Assembly (NCBI GenBank): GCA_003353785.1
Contig: PIVX01000013.1
Span: 1-47,582 of the forward strand
Length of the DNA: 47,582 nt
Direction of reading: 5' to 3'
Source: Gammaproteobacteria bacterium
GTDB lineage: Bacteria; Pseudomonadota; Gammaproteobacteria; PIVX01
Shown: one piece after another, positions 1-8,217 of the stretch
Position numbering within the stretch: the first letter of the stretch is position 1
How the letters are laid out: each line of letters begins with the position of its first letter
The notes under the pieces: model-generated
The model's database searches: none
The model's input: the letters and a program-made list of their open reading frames with translations, nothing else
What the model was told of the DNA's origin: nothing
Made by a program: the position numbers and the translations under genes

Positions 1-76
1 TATCGATAGACATCCATTTAGATGGATTGATAAAACGGCGACCAAACCTCCCTAATTTTTTTTTAATATTCCCCAT
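1..76 (-). CDS. N-terminus of an unidentified protein, possibly IcmV (partial)
   Basis: The gene reads leftward and runs off the window start; only 25 codons are visible, beginning MGNIKKKLGRFGRRF. The start is supported by a good ribosome binding site (AAGGGA a few bases upstream). The visible part is very basic and then has an INPSKWMSID stretch. A basic head followed by a Trp-containing segment recalls the short Dot/Icm protein IcmV, and an IcmX-like gene lies about 6 kb away, but 25 residues are too few to name it. The call of a real gene start is fairly secure; the family is a guess. Confidence 0.5.
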   Translation of the reverse strand, partial: MGNIKKKLGRFGRRFINPSKWMSID

Positions 77-340
77 ATCTTCCCTTCAGAATGCTAATAT
101 ATTAAGCTTAGTAAAAAATCCTAAAAATTCGTTACTTAATTTTCGTTGAGTAATATTAATTTATCTTCAAAGAACAAAAAAAGACATAATGGCTGTTTTT
201 ATTTCTAATGGTTCTGAATAAATTCAATTTATAGCCATACTTTTTAGTTTTATTATAAGGAAAGAGCATATCCTCTCACAAAAATCCTTTTATCAAAGAC
301 TTCTTAGAGAATCTTAATATAATATTGATTTTTGATATTC

Positions 341-369
341 TTGACTAATAATTTCGTTAGAATTATTAT
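341..369 (+). promoter_or_regulatory. sigma70-type promoter of the universal stress protein gene
   Basis: A TTGACT -35 hexamer (341-346) and a TATTAT -10 hexamer (364-369) are separated by exactly 17 bases. This predicts a start of transcription near 376 and a leader of about 60 bases before the ATG at 436. The ribosome binding site AAGGGA sits just upstream of that ATG. The rest of 77-435 shows no coding sequence. Confidence 0.6.
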
Positions 370-435
370 CGTCAACATCATAAAATGCTAAAATAATATC
401 ATAATCATAGGGAATACATAATTTAAGGGAATGAT

Positions 436-888
436 ATGTCTTACAAACACATACTAATTGCAATAGACTTAAGTGATACTACCAATAGTCTTTTAGAGAA
501 AGGAACAAAATTTAGTAAACTATTTAAAGCAAAAATGTCTTTGCTCCATGTTGTTCACTCAATCCCTGTCTATGGTTATGGAGACAATTATGTCGTAGAT
601 ATTGAAAGTAAACTCGTTAAAAAAGCAACTGAAGAAATGGAACAGCTAGGAAATAAATTCAATATTCAAACAGAAAACATCTATGTTGAAATAGGAGCTC
701 CAAAATATACAATCTTACAATTTACTGAAGAGAATGCCGTTGATTTAATAGTAATTGGTAGCCATGGTAGAAGTGGGCTTCTAAGAGTATTGGGGTCATG
801 TGCTAGCGGAGTTATCCACGGGACTCATAATGATGTGTTTGTAATACACTATGAAGAAGAAAACTTAAATCCTGATACTAGTAACTAA
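436..888 (+). CDS. Universal stress protein, UspA family
   Basis: This 150-residue cytoplasmic protein is a single Usp domain of normal length. It opens with the typical first strand (YKHILIAIDLS), has the HVVH strand near residue 40, and carries the nucleotide-binding loop IGSHGRSGLLRVLGS near residues 106-120, which fits the G-2x-G-9x-G-S/T pattern of ATP-binding Usp proteins. The final strand (NDVFVIHY) is also present. Such proteins act under growth arrest, oxidative or membrane stress. It is monocistronic, with its own promoter and an AAGGGA ribosome binding site. The family is certain; the specific role is unknown. Confidence 0.93.
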   Translation: MSYKHILIAIDLSDTTNSLLEKGTKFSKLFKAKMSLLHVVHSIPVYGYGDNYVVDIESKLVKKATEEMEQLGNKFNIQTENIYVEIGAPKYTILQFTEENAVDLIVIGSHGRSGLLRVLGSCASGVIHGTHNDVFVIHYEEENLNPDTSN

Positions 889-1153
889 TATATCGGTTGT
901 ATATGTTTTGGCATGCTAATATCTAATAGAAATACATATCTTATTATTTATGCTAAATAAACTAACATACTATATAATAATCTCCCATTAGAGGTTCTAG
1001 GCATAACAATGTAATAACTAGACTCGATGTAAAGATAAATAGTGCATACACCTTAACACAAGTTGTGCTAATTTTGTAATGTACGTAACTACTTTCCGCC
1101 ATGAATGACGATGGTTTACGACAGCGTTATTGCTAAAAAGTCATCATTATAAA

Positions 1154-1705
1154 TTAATCAAAATAAATATCACTTTTATTAAGCCAAATATCGTTTTGGA
1201 ATTCATTTATAGAAAAATCGCACCGGGTAAACATTCTTTTTTTATCAACAGAAAAACGATGGTTCCATGGTGAACATTTGTTTTCAGGAATTTTTTCCTT
1301 TTTAATGTCTATAGTGCAAAATTAATTACATACTTTGCTGATATATGCTGGAATTTCTATTTCTAAATGTCTAAGAAAGTTGCTTAGTATCATATTATGT
1401 TCTCTTGATGATAGAATAATTTCTTTATGATCTAATGAGATAATAGCAAATTTTATCTCAATAATATCTTTTTCTATAAAGTTTTCAAAACAGATTTCTT
1501 GATCATTATCTTTAGGCTTAAAAATAAATTTTTTTGTTTATACAATAATATTTTGGCTAATATGCGTAATTTCAATATATGCCTTACTTAAATTTGGAGT
1601 TTTATGGGCATCTTTAATTAATGCTTTCACACAATGCGTTACTGAACTAAATACATCCCCATATATACATATTACTATTAATATTATATTAGACATTTTT
1701 TTCAT
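1154..1705 (-). pseudogene. Secreted protein gene interrupted by two in-frame TAA codons
   Basis: Read leftward from an ATG at 1705, one frame stays coding-like for 184 codons to a TAA at 1154-1156, broken only by TAA triplets at 1538-1540 and 1322-1324. The start MKKMSNIILIVICIYG looks like a signal peptide. The body is lysine- and isoleucine-rich with a few cysteines, like other small secreted proteins in this window. The frame continues intact across both stops, so this looks like a recently inactivated gene without indels. Other genes here end in TAA, so a reassigned code is not the explanation. The product was not recognised. Confidence 0.55.
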
Positions 1706-1734
1706 ATATAAATCCTAGTAATTTGATTCATTTA

Positions 1735-2130
1735 AATTTTAACATAACCAGACTCCCCAAAGAACATTTCAATTAGAAATTCTACCCTAATGTCTAGATC
1801 TTTATTAAGCTTGTCCATTATAATACCAAGCTCCTTATCACTTATATCATCAATGCACACCATTCATTTTAAACTGTCTAACTAAACCGTTTGTACTTTC
1901 ATTCAACCCTTGTCCCCAAGATGAATAAGAGGGGAAAAGTAAAATCTGTATTTAACGCTGCTAATATTTTCATGAGAAACAAACTCACTGCCATTATCTC
2001 CGTTATAACAAATACATTATCTGAATACATTTTTAATTCATTAATCGTTGATTTAGAGGCTCACTCTGGTGCTTTTCGCTCAATTTTTTCCTCTAGAATT
2101 TTAACTAGCTTTCTATGCATAAACAATGTC
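1735..2130 (-). pseudogene. IS30-family transposase relic
   Basis: Read leftward, in shifting frames, the segment gives the C-terminal half of an IS30-type DDE transposase: a DNGSEFVSHENI block (second catalytic Asp region, around 1965-2010), then GLNESTNGLVRQF (around 1880-1915, compare the GtNENtNGLiRQ block of IS30), then a final segment with LNK and MFFGE (around 1745-1830). At least two frameshifts and a stop separate these blocks, and the N-terminal helix-turn-helix half is not recognisable further right. No terminal inverted repeats were found, so the element is an old, immobile remnant. Confidence 0.7.
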
Positions 2131-2372
2131 CATTTACTGTGACAATAAGTTAAATTCAGGTTAGATTTCTTTAAGAGTAATTCCATCTTGAATTAATAAA
2201 AAACCCAAATACCCAATTGAAATCTTTTTATATAGATCAAAGATGCATGTTTTTCATAAATTTATCTCAAATTATGTTATATATTTGTTCATACTCTCAA
2301 CACACATTATGCCTTCAACAAGTTTGTTTATAAGAATTTAAAATTTCTTCTACTATTAGCTAAAATATTTAT

Positions 2373-2656
2373 ATGAATTACAGATTTATATCCCAACAAT
2401 CTTTTGAACAAGCTTTGCAATATTTTTATTATCTCAAAGACAAATCCGTTATATCAGAATTTGAGCAAAAACAATTAAATATTATGTGTATTATCTTTTT
2501 AGAATACTTTGCTGATGGCATAATAATGACGGTGCAACTGCAAATGCCTACAAGGTTTATATTAAGTCAACACCTCTTGCTGAGATTTTAGAGATCCCAA
2601 AATCTAAATGGCTTAATTGGATTGAAACCATCTTTACTGAAGATGTAACTATTTAA
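2373..2656 (+). pseudogene. Frameshifted small ORF, unknown function
   Basis: An ORF starting MNYRFISQQSFEQAL runs to about codon 50 (EYFADGIIM). The neighbouring frame then takes over from about 2525 and reads NDGATANAYKVY to STPLAEILEIPKSKW and on to a TAA at 2654-2656. Joined by one frameshift near 2515-2530, the two parts make a plausible protein of about 94 residues. Neither half was recognised. It lies in the same decayed stretch as the IS30 relic. Confidence 0.35.
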
Positions 2657-2829
2657 TATTAAATTTAGAATAACATTCCAAGAATCTAATGCTAGTAGAG
2701 TAAAAACCTTATCCGGCATAATGGTCATTTTTTCTTCTAAAATATATATTTTTTATATAAAGTGAGAGTTTTTAGTATATCTAATTAAAATTTCTAATTC
2801 TTATCGTGTAAAAAATAAATTATTTTACT

Positions 2830-2835
2830 TATAAT
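2830..2835 (+). promoter_or_regulatory. Candidate -10 box of the Cys-rich secreted protein gene
   Basis: A consensus TATAAT lies 38 bases before the ATG at 2874. The sequence 17 bases further upstream (TGTAAA) is only a weak -35 match. A very strong ribosome binding site (AAGGAGAGG) precedes the ATG, which suggests the gene is well translated. Confidence 0.4.
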
Positions 2836-2873
2836 ACTCTTGCTAAAAGGATAATAACAATCAAGGAGAGGCT

Positions 2874-3509
2874 ATGAAAAAATTTATAATTTTATTAACA
2901 TCAATATTTGCAATTAATATTTCTTTTTCTAATACAGATACAATCATCGTTCAGAATGATGCTGGAAAAGATATGACCGTTGTTCACTACAACCCAGATC
3001 AAATAAGAGAATTAGTACCAACAGGCATAGGATTCAAAGATGCATTCGAATTCTTTGATGAACTAATTAATAATAATAGTATGATGCTATTCTCACTACC
3101 TAGTGGAAAATCTGGCGTTGTAAATGTTAAAGAAGGGAACTATGATCTAGGAAATTTTTATATAGGAGGAATAACCGCCGGCTCTAATCAAAACCAAGAT
3201 AGTTGTTGCAAAAGATTCTGGAGCTGTTTAGGCTGCTGTGTAAGTAATATCAGTTCCGTTGCATTTAATGGATGTAAAATTACAAACTCCAGTGAAGAAA
3301 ACGCAGAAGTGAGAGTATCAATAGGAGCTAAAGGAGATTGTACATGCTTAACTAATGAAAATTGCCAAAAAACTAGTGATCCAGTAGGTATATCAAAGAA
3401 CTCATCCATTAAAATAGTTTCTAACTCTAAAACCAATGATATAGAGCTTAAGATGTCAAACCAGATGATAAACGATGACATGAAAGAAGAGGAAGATGAT
3501 ATTAGATAG
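2874..3509 (+). CDS. Cys-rich secreted protein, unknown function
   Basis: This 211-residue protein starts with a clear Sec signal peptide (MKKFIILLTSIFAINISFS, cleavage probably near residue 19-20). The mature part has a cluster of cysteines in the middle (SCCKRFWSCLGCCVS near residues 109-123, then more Cys up to about 165), suggesting disulfide bonds in the periplasm or outside the cell. The C-terminus is strongly acidic (KEEEDDIR). I did not recognise a family. The gene stands alone, with a strong ribosome binding site and a terminator hairpin 22 bases after the stop. It could be an envelope or secreted host-interaction protein, but nothing in the sequence proves that. Confidence 0.7.
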   Translation: MKKFIILLTSIFAINISFSNTDTIIVQNDAGKDMTVVHYNPDQIRELVPTGIGFKDAFEFFDELINNNSMMLFSLPSGKSGVVNVKEGNYDLGNFYIGGITAGSNQNQDSCCKRFWSCLGCCVSNISSVAFNGCKITNSSEENAEVRVSIGAKGDCTCLTNENCQKTSDPVGISKNSSIKIVSNSKTNDIELKMSNQMINDDMKEEEDDIR

Positions 3510-3530
3510 AACAAAAAATGTAAATTAGTG

Positions 3531-3563
3531 AAATTTCCCCGATGTTACCACCGGGGGATTTTT
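3531..3563. terminator. Bidirectional rho-independent terminator
   Basis: The arm AAATTTCCCCG (3531-3541) pairs, with one wobble and one mismatch, with CGGGGGATTTTT (3552-3563) around a 10-base loop. A T-run follows on the + strand. It separates the convergent Cys-rich protein gene (ends 3509) and LysE gene (ends 3569). It is one of the few GC-rich stems in the region. Confidence 0.8.
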
Positions 3564-3568
3564 ATTAT

Positions 3569-4210
3569 TCAACTTTCTTGTGTCAAAGCAAGTTTGACAC
3601 TTAGTAAGATCAACACCCCTCCAGTTATTCTATCAATCCAATGCCTGATGCTAGTTAACTTATTGTTAATTTTAGAAATCGAGAAAAAAATAGCCACTAA
3701 AGAAAACCATCCAAATGTACTAGCCAATATCGATATTCCATAAATAGATAATATATACGCAGGAGTATCGAAATCTACTACAATGCTAAAAATACTAAGA
3801 AAATATAGTATCGCTTTTGGGTTTAAAAAATTTGTTAGAGCTCCTTTTAATATAGCTCGCTTACTAGATATGCTTTTATTCTCTATTGCTAAATCAGTCT
3901 TTTGTGGACGAGAAAACAACATTTTAAACCCAATACTTACTAAATACAAACATCCACAAAATTTTATAATTGTTAATAACCAAAAATTCTTACTAATAAT
4001 ACTGCCAAAACCTAAAATAATATAAGATAGATGCACCAATTCTCCTAAAGTTATTCCAAAAGCTGTCATTATGCCAGTACGACGTCCATATACTAAGCTA
4101 TTATGAGTAACTACTGCAAAATCAGGCCCAGGACTAATTAACACGATAAAGTTTAACAATACAATTTGGATCAAAGTTGATAAATAAGATGAATTGAAAA
4201 GATCGTACAT
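3569..4210 (-). CDS. LysE/RhtB-family amino-acid exporter
   Basis: The protein has 213 residues, the usual length for the family, with about six membrane segments. It carries the N-terminal signature LISPGPDFAVVTHNSL (near residues 24-39), which matches the conserved PGP...V region of LysE/RhtB carriers, and the central FLNPKAILYFLS block (near 128-139). Members export amino acids such as lysine, threonine or homoserine lactone by proton exchange at the inner membrane; the substrate cannot be told here. It is a single gene reading towards the shared terminator at 3531-3563. Confidence 0.9.
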   Translation of the reverse strand: MYDLFNSSYLSTLIQIVLLNFIVLISPGPDFAVVTHNSLVYGRRTGIMTAFGITLGELVHLSYIILGFGSIISKNFWLLTIIKFCGCLYLVSIGFKMLFSRPQKTDLAIENKSISSKRAILKGALTNFLNPKAILYFLSIFSIVVDFDTPAYILSIYGISILASTFGWFSLVAIFFSISKINNKLTSIRHWIDRITGGVLILLSVKLALTQES

Positions 4211-4249
4211 TTACACTTCCTAATATATATTATCCAGATATTGATAAAT

Positions 4250-4786
4250 TTATGCTTGCTTATTTATACAAATTATACTTGAGAAAACTTTAGAGTTAGG
4301 TATTAGAATAGTTTTCCCGTCATTCTCAAGACTAGTGTATCTAAAATCAATATTACTAATATTACCATTAAAACCATCTATTTCCATATAATACCCCAAT
4401 TTTATTGGACGATATAGTAGTATCAAAATTCCTGCTAAAATATTAGCAAAAATATCCTTCATAGCAAACCCTAAAGCAAAACCAGTAAGACCTAATCCAC
4501 CGATCAAAGCACCAACATGTACACCTAAAGTTCCGAGCGCTGAAATAATTCCAATCGCAATAATTACTATTTTAAAAGCTCTCCCTAGAAGTTCATATAC
4601 ATGGATATTTTTAGATGTGTTTTTCATCGATAGTTTAAATATTATTCTTTTGCCTAAAGAACCCACTATTAAAAATAAAAGAAATAATATGATACTGAAT
4701 ATAAATTTAGGTAATATTAGATCTAAATGACTCAAAATTTGTTTTAGGTACATTGTATTTGTATTATTATTTAGGATCTCTATCAT
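4250..4786 (-). CDS. Small mechanosensitive channel, MscS family (short form)
   Basis: This 178-residue protein keeps the MscS core: two or three membrane helices, the glycine/alanine-rich pore helix (ALIGGLGLTGFALGFAMKDIFANILAGI near 91-118) and the start of the beta domain (IPNSKVFSSIICIN). It then stops, so the C-terminal alpha-beta vestibule of classical 286-residue MscS is missing. Such proteins release solutes under hypo-osmotic shock at the inner membrane. Either this is a naturally short family member or a C-terminal truncation; the reading frame ends cleanly with no obvious continuation in the next 200 bases. Confidence 0.85.
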   Translation of the reverse strand: MIEILNNNTNTMYLKQILSHLDLILPKFIFSIILFLLFLIVGSLGKRIIFKLSMKNTSKNIHVYELLGRAFKIVIIAIGIISALGTLGVHVGALIGGLGLTGFALGFAMKDIFANILAGILILLYRPIKLGYYMEIDGFNGNISNIDFRYTSLENDGKTILIPNSKVFSSIICINKQA

Positions 4787-5027
4787 GCAATAATTTCCAC
4801 ATAAAAAACTTGTTTCTAGTTCATAATATTAATTAAATTATGTGCTAAAAGATCATCTATGATCCCTATACCTTCACCAAGTATACAGGAATATCATTTT
4901 TTATAAACATTATCTCTCGACAATTTAATATATTACCCTTCCCTTCCACACAAAAATATTGTTTCAGTTAGTAATATATTAATTTTGCTATAAAAAAATT
5001 TGTGGTAAACAGACATTTAAACTTAGA

Positions 5028-5456
5028 TCACAAAAATTTTTCTAACTCTTCTAAATGCTCTTGCTCATCTCGTATTATATCCTGAATTGTTTGATAAAGA
5101 ATAACATTTTCATGAGGGATCTCCTCAATTAGTTTCTTATAACTAGAAATTGCTTGTTTTTCCTCTTTTATATTTATATCTAATATTTCCTTTAGTTCCA
5201 CAGCTGAAGTAAGATCTTCTGTTGCAATATCCATTTTGGGAGTTCCTTGCAATGCTAATATTCTTTGTCTAATTTTCTCAGCATGCAAAATTTCATCTGT
5301 ACTTATTTCTTTAAGTCTCTCCGCGACTATTTCAGCATACGGCCCAGAAACACATGCCGCATGAGTAGCATATCTAATAGCACAGGCATGCTCTTGTGCT
5401 AACATTTCATTTAATTTATCTACTATTTTTTTATCTTCCAATTGAATATCCTCCAT
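5028..5456 (-). CDS. Ferritin-like (bacterioferritin/Dps-type) protein
   Basis: The 142-residue, all-helical protein shows the carboxylate and histidine pairs of a diiron four-helix bundle: QEHACAIRY near residue 20, DEILHAEKIRQ near 54-64, then EEKQAISSYKKLI near 98-110 and DEQEHLEEL near 130-138. The EXXH-like pairs (EILHAE, DEQEH) support iron binding. The length is close to bacterioferritin, but no Met haem ligand position could be confirmed. It probably stores iron or protects against peroxide. A weak ribosome binding site (GGAAT region) precedes the ATG. Confidence 0.8.
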   Translation of the reverse strand: MEDIQLEDKKIVDKLNEMLAQEHACAIRYATHAACVSGPYAEIVAERLKEISTDEILHAEKIRQRILALQGTPKMDIATEDLTSAVELKEILDINIKEEKQAISSYKKLIEEIPHENVILYQTIQDIIRDEQEHLEELEKFL

Positions 5457-5499
5457 TCCTTTTTCAACTACATTTTATCACTCATATCAATAAAACTCT

Positions 5500-5994
5500 A
5501 TGTCACTATATAGCCAGCTCAGTAAGGAGAAAATTTGCATTTTAAGACCTTTTTATATACAGTACCTAAATATGGATCTCTATAAATTTTTTATCAACAT
5601 AAAATACTTCAAAACTATAATTATATCTCCTAGTAATAAAACATTAGGTGAAATAAACGGGAATATCAAACAGCGTAGACAAAAAAATTCCGTATCTTTT
5701 GAAGAAAAAGGGGTTTGGAGATTGCAAAGACATATCTTAACAAAAAATTACTATACATGGATATTAAACAAAGACTCTATAGAGTTATACTGCTATAAAA
5801 ATAAGAATGGGAAAAAACTTTCAGAATTTACTGTAGACGATTATTACACAAGTAATCTTATCACAGGCAAAACTTACCTCTGCAAAAAGGACTTGTACGA
5901 ACCAAAACTAAAGTTATTCAAAGCATCTATAATACTAGAATGGAAAATAACAGGAGCCCATAAAAACTGTTCTATAACAACCTATTATTTTTAA
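5500..5994 (+). CDS. DUF6314-like protein
   Basis: The protein has up to 164 residues. The recognisable part begins at GVWRLQRHI (near 71-79) and ends with WKITGAHKNCSITTYYF. This pattern (an aromatic-rich G-W-x-x-x-R start and a terminal W-x-V/I-x-G-x-x-K-x-x-x-I-x-T-x-Y) matches my memory of the DUF6314 family, small lipocalin-like beta proteins found in fungi and bacteria. The true start is uncertain: the internal ATG at 5572 is an alternative, and neither has a clear ribosome binding site. The function is unknown; no signal peptide. Confidence 0.55.
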   Translation: MSLYSQLSKEKICILRPFYIQYLNMDLYKFFINIKYFKTIIISPSNKTLGEINGNIKQRRQKNSVSFEEKGVWRLQRHILTKNYYTWILNKDSIELYCYKNKNGKKLSEFTVDDYYTSNLITGKTYLCKKDLYEPKLKLFKASIILEWKITGAHKNCSITTYYF

Positions 5995-6215
5995 TACATC
6001 CCTCTGTTAACTTAATTGATAAGACAACCATCAAATTTATTATATAAATTTAATCAATCAAGTAAGTATTTTGTAGTTTTTTCACAAAAAGCATCAACAC
6101 TCATCAACCTTTGCCCACTTAGTAAATATTATCAAGCAACAAGAATAGACCTTTAATAAACTATCTGTAGAAATTACATTGTTAAATATATATTTATTTC
6201 CTAGAATAAATAAAC

Positions 6216-7535
6216 ATGCTTATAAAAACACTCTATTTAACTTATAGTTGCAGGAAAAATGCTTTATTCATTTTTATATACCTTTTTGTAATTCCTACTG
6301 GAGGTTATCCGGCAACATCAAACGAATTATATACCTCCATTGAATCAAATTTTTCAAATATAAATAATTCTAAAATCAGCATGCCAATCAGTGGATTTTT
6401 AGTAAACTATTTAAAATTTGATTTTACAAATCCGGGTTCTTATCCTCAAAATCTAACTAGCATAAAGACCTCTGTTTTTAATTCACTCTTTGAGACAAAG
6501 CAGACGATTGATGAAAGCACAATGACTCTAAGCACAATAAATTCTATTGCAAGCTTAACTGCTACCAGTTCTACTAATAGTCTGTTTGATTCCCTAATTA
6601 TAACCCCAAAGGTTAATTTTTTTAATCCCTTGAACCAGAATCACTATCTTAATTTTGACTCCACACTTGTTAAAAATAAGTACACATCTGAAAGCGAGAT
6701 AATGAAAACAGGCATAACAAGCGCTATGCTCATTAACTATATTTTACAACCATATAACTTTATCAAATCCATAGAACAGTCAGATGCAGACTGGGAAACT
6801 GAATTATCAAGAACATGGTCTATGATCGCGCAGCATTCAGTAAGCTATAAAATATTTCACAACAGTTTAAAAGAAAGACTTATTATAGACAATTTAGGAG
6901 AAAATTTATCAGCAAGCACTGATAATACTATAGAACAAGATACTAGTTATTTAGACTTATCAGAATACCAAAATATGAGAAGAGTACATTCCCAAGAATG
7001 GTCTAATACGATAAGTCAAAGCTCAGAAATATTATTGCATCGAGCTACATTATTCTCACTTGCAGAATTAGCAAGAACACTACTTATTCAGTATAAGCAA
7101 GGCCAAGAAATACTTACCTCTATTTCAGGTAAATTAGCTGGGCAAGCTGGATTTGTATTAGCTGCAAAAAGTATTCTAGCACCAGAAATAGATACTAATG
7201 TACCAATTCCTTCTGGAGATATTCAACCTCTTGTAATTGAAACTGAAGAAGATGCATTTACTGCCCCTCCACCAGTTGAAACTCCCCAATCAAGATCATC
7301 AGGCTCATCATTTTTCTGTTTCATAAGTAGTACAATTTTTGGAGAGCAATCAAAAGAAACAAAAATTCTTAGAAGATTTAGAGATCGAGAATTACTAAAT
7401 TATAGTATAGGACAAAATCTAGTTACCATTTACTACATTGTGTCTCCTGATATTATAGTAATAAATAACCACACACCCATATTAAATGAAATATTTAAGA
7501 ATTACTTAAGTGATTTTATTTCCATTATTGAATAA
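6216..7535 (+). CDS. icmX: IcmX-like Dot/Icm type IVB secretion protein
   Basis: The 439-residue protein has a signal anchor or signal peptide (hydrophobic 16-30) and an extracytoplasmic body. Its middle follows the pattern I know from IcmX of Legionella and Coxiella: FFNPLNQ and NFDSTL near 135-151, a RTWSMIAQHSVS...ER block near 199-221 (compare R-T-Y-x-A-x-Q-S-V), LDLSEYQNMRRVHSQEW near 246-262 (compare L-E-x-Y-M-A-T-R-R-x-x-P-x-W), then a helix with LAELARTLLIQYKQGQEIL and ISGKLAGQ. IcmX is a periplasmic or released component needed for intracellular growth by Dot/Icm bacteria. The assignment rests on remembered motifs, not an alignment. No other dot/icm gene is adjacent, unless the gene at the window start is icmV. 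Confidence 0.6.
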   Translation: MLIKTLYLTYSCRKNALFIFIYLFVIPTGGYPATSNELYTSIESNFSNINNSKISMPISGFLVNYLKFDFTNPGSYPQNLTSIKTSVFNSLFETKQTIDESTMTLSTINSIASLTATSSTNSLFDSLIITPKVNFFNPLNQNHYLNFDSTLVKNKYTSESEIMKTGITSAMLINYILQPYNFIKSIEQSDADWETELSRTWSMIAQHSVSYKIFHNSLKERLIIDNLGENLSASTDNTIEQDTSYLDLSEYQNMRRVHSQEWSNTISQSSEILLHRATLFSLAELARTLLIQYKQGQEILTSISGKLAGQAGFVLAAKSILAPEIDTNVPIPSGDIQPLVIETEEDAFTAPPPVETPQSRSSGSSFFCFISSTIFGEQSKETKILRRFRDRELLNYSIGQNLVTIYYIVSPDIIVINNHTPILNEIFKNYLSDFISIIE

Positions 7536-7542
7536 AAACAAT

Positions 7543-8112
7543 TTATTTAAACAAATTTTTAAATTCCTCAGCAATTTTTTTTCTTTCCATCTTTTCCATA
7601 TCCAAGAAATTATTATTAAGATCATTTTCAGACTTAGGTATGTTTTTCACTTTTGTCTTATTAGAAATACTGTTGCCAGATTCTCTTTGGCTTTTAAGAG
7701 TTTTTTTAAGATCATCATTATCAATTAAATTCTCTTCTTTAAATAATAGTTTTTGTTTATCTTTATTATAAATATGATGAAGTTCTACATCGGGAATTTG
7801 ATCTTTTGGAGTAGAAATTATTAAATCATTCCAAAGATCAGTAGCCGTTATAGCTAATCTAGTATTACCTTTCAAAGACATGGTAGTGATTTTTAGAAGA
7901 TAATCATGCTTAATACAGTATTTACCCTTTATACCAGGGCGCACTCTAGCTATATTATGTAATTTACAAGTATGCTCATCTTTAGCCTGAAGATGTAAAA
8001 CATTATATGATGTATTATATACTACTATTCTTGTTGAATCTTCTGTACATTTTGCGAAACTATATTCAAAAGCAATTAAAAGACTCATTAATATTATTAT
8101 TCTCATGCTCAT
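7543..8112 (-). CDS. Secreted protein of unknown function
   Basis: This 189-residue protein has a signal peptide (MRIIILMSLLIAFEYSFA, cleavage likely after FAKC or FA). The mature region has three cysteines (CTEDS, HTCKL, KYCIK) and a beta-rich stretch to about residue 115, followed by a highly charged lysine/glutamate-rich helical tail (near 115-189). It converges on the IcmX-like gene with only 7 bases between the stops. I did not recognise a family. The first ATG is MSM; the third codon is an equally good start. Confidence 0.65.
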   Translation of the reverse strand: MSMRIIILMSLLIAFEYSFAKCTEDSTRIVVYNTSYNVLHLQAKDEHTCKLHNIARVRPGIKGKYCIKHDYLLKITTMSLKGNTRLAITATDLWNDLIISTPKDQIPDVELHHIYNKDKQKLLFKEENLIDNDDLKKTLKSQRESGNSISNKTKVKNIPKSENDLNNNFLDMEKMERKKIAEEFKNLFK

Positions 8113-8217
8113 GATTTTCCCTATTCATATAAATTACAAAAAGTAACTATATGCTAACAAGTACTTTTTTGCAAAGCATACAAGGCAATGTAGATTTTTT
8201 ATTCAAAATATAACAAA

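Noticed and set aside
1154..1705. Alternative genetic code with TAA read as sense
   Set aside because: Other genes in the window end in TAA at the expected protein ends, so TAA is a normal stop here.
1891..2142. Rightward 83-codon frame
   Set aside because: It is antisense to the IS30 transposase relic, which explains its length.
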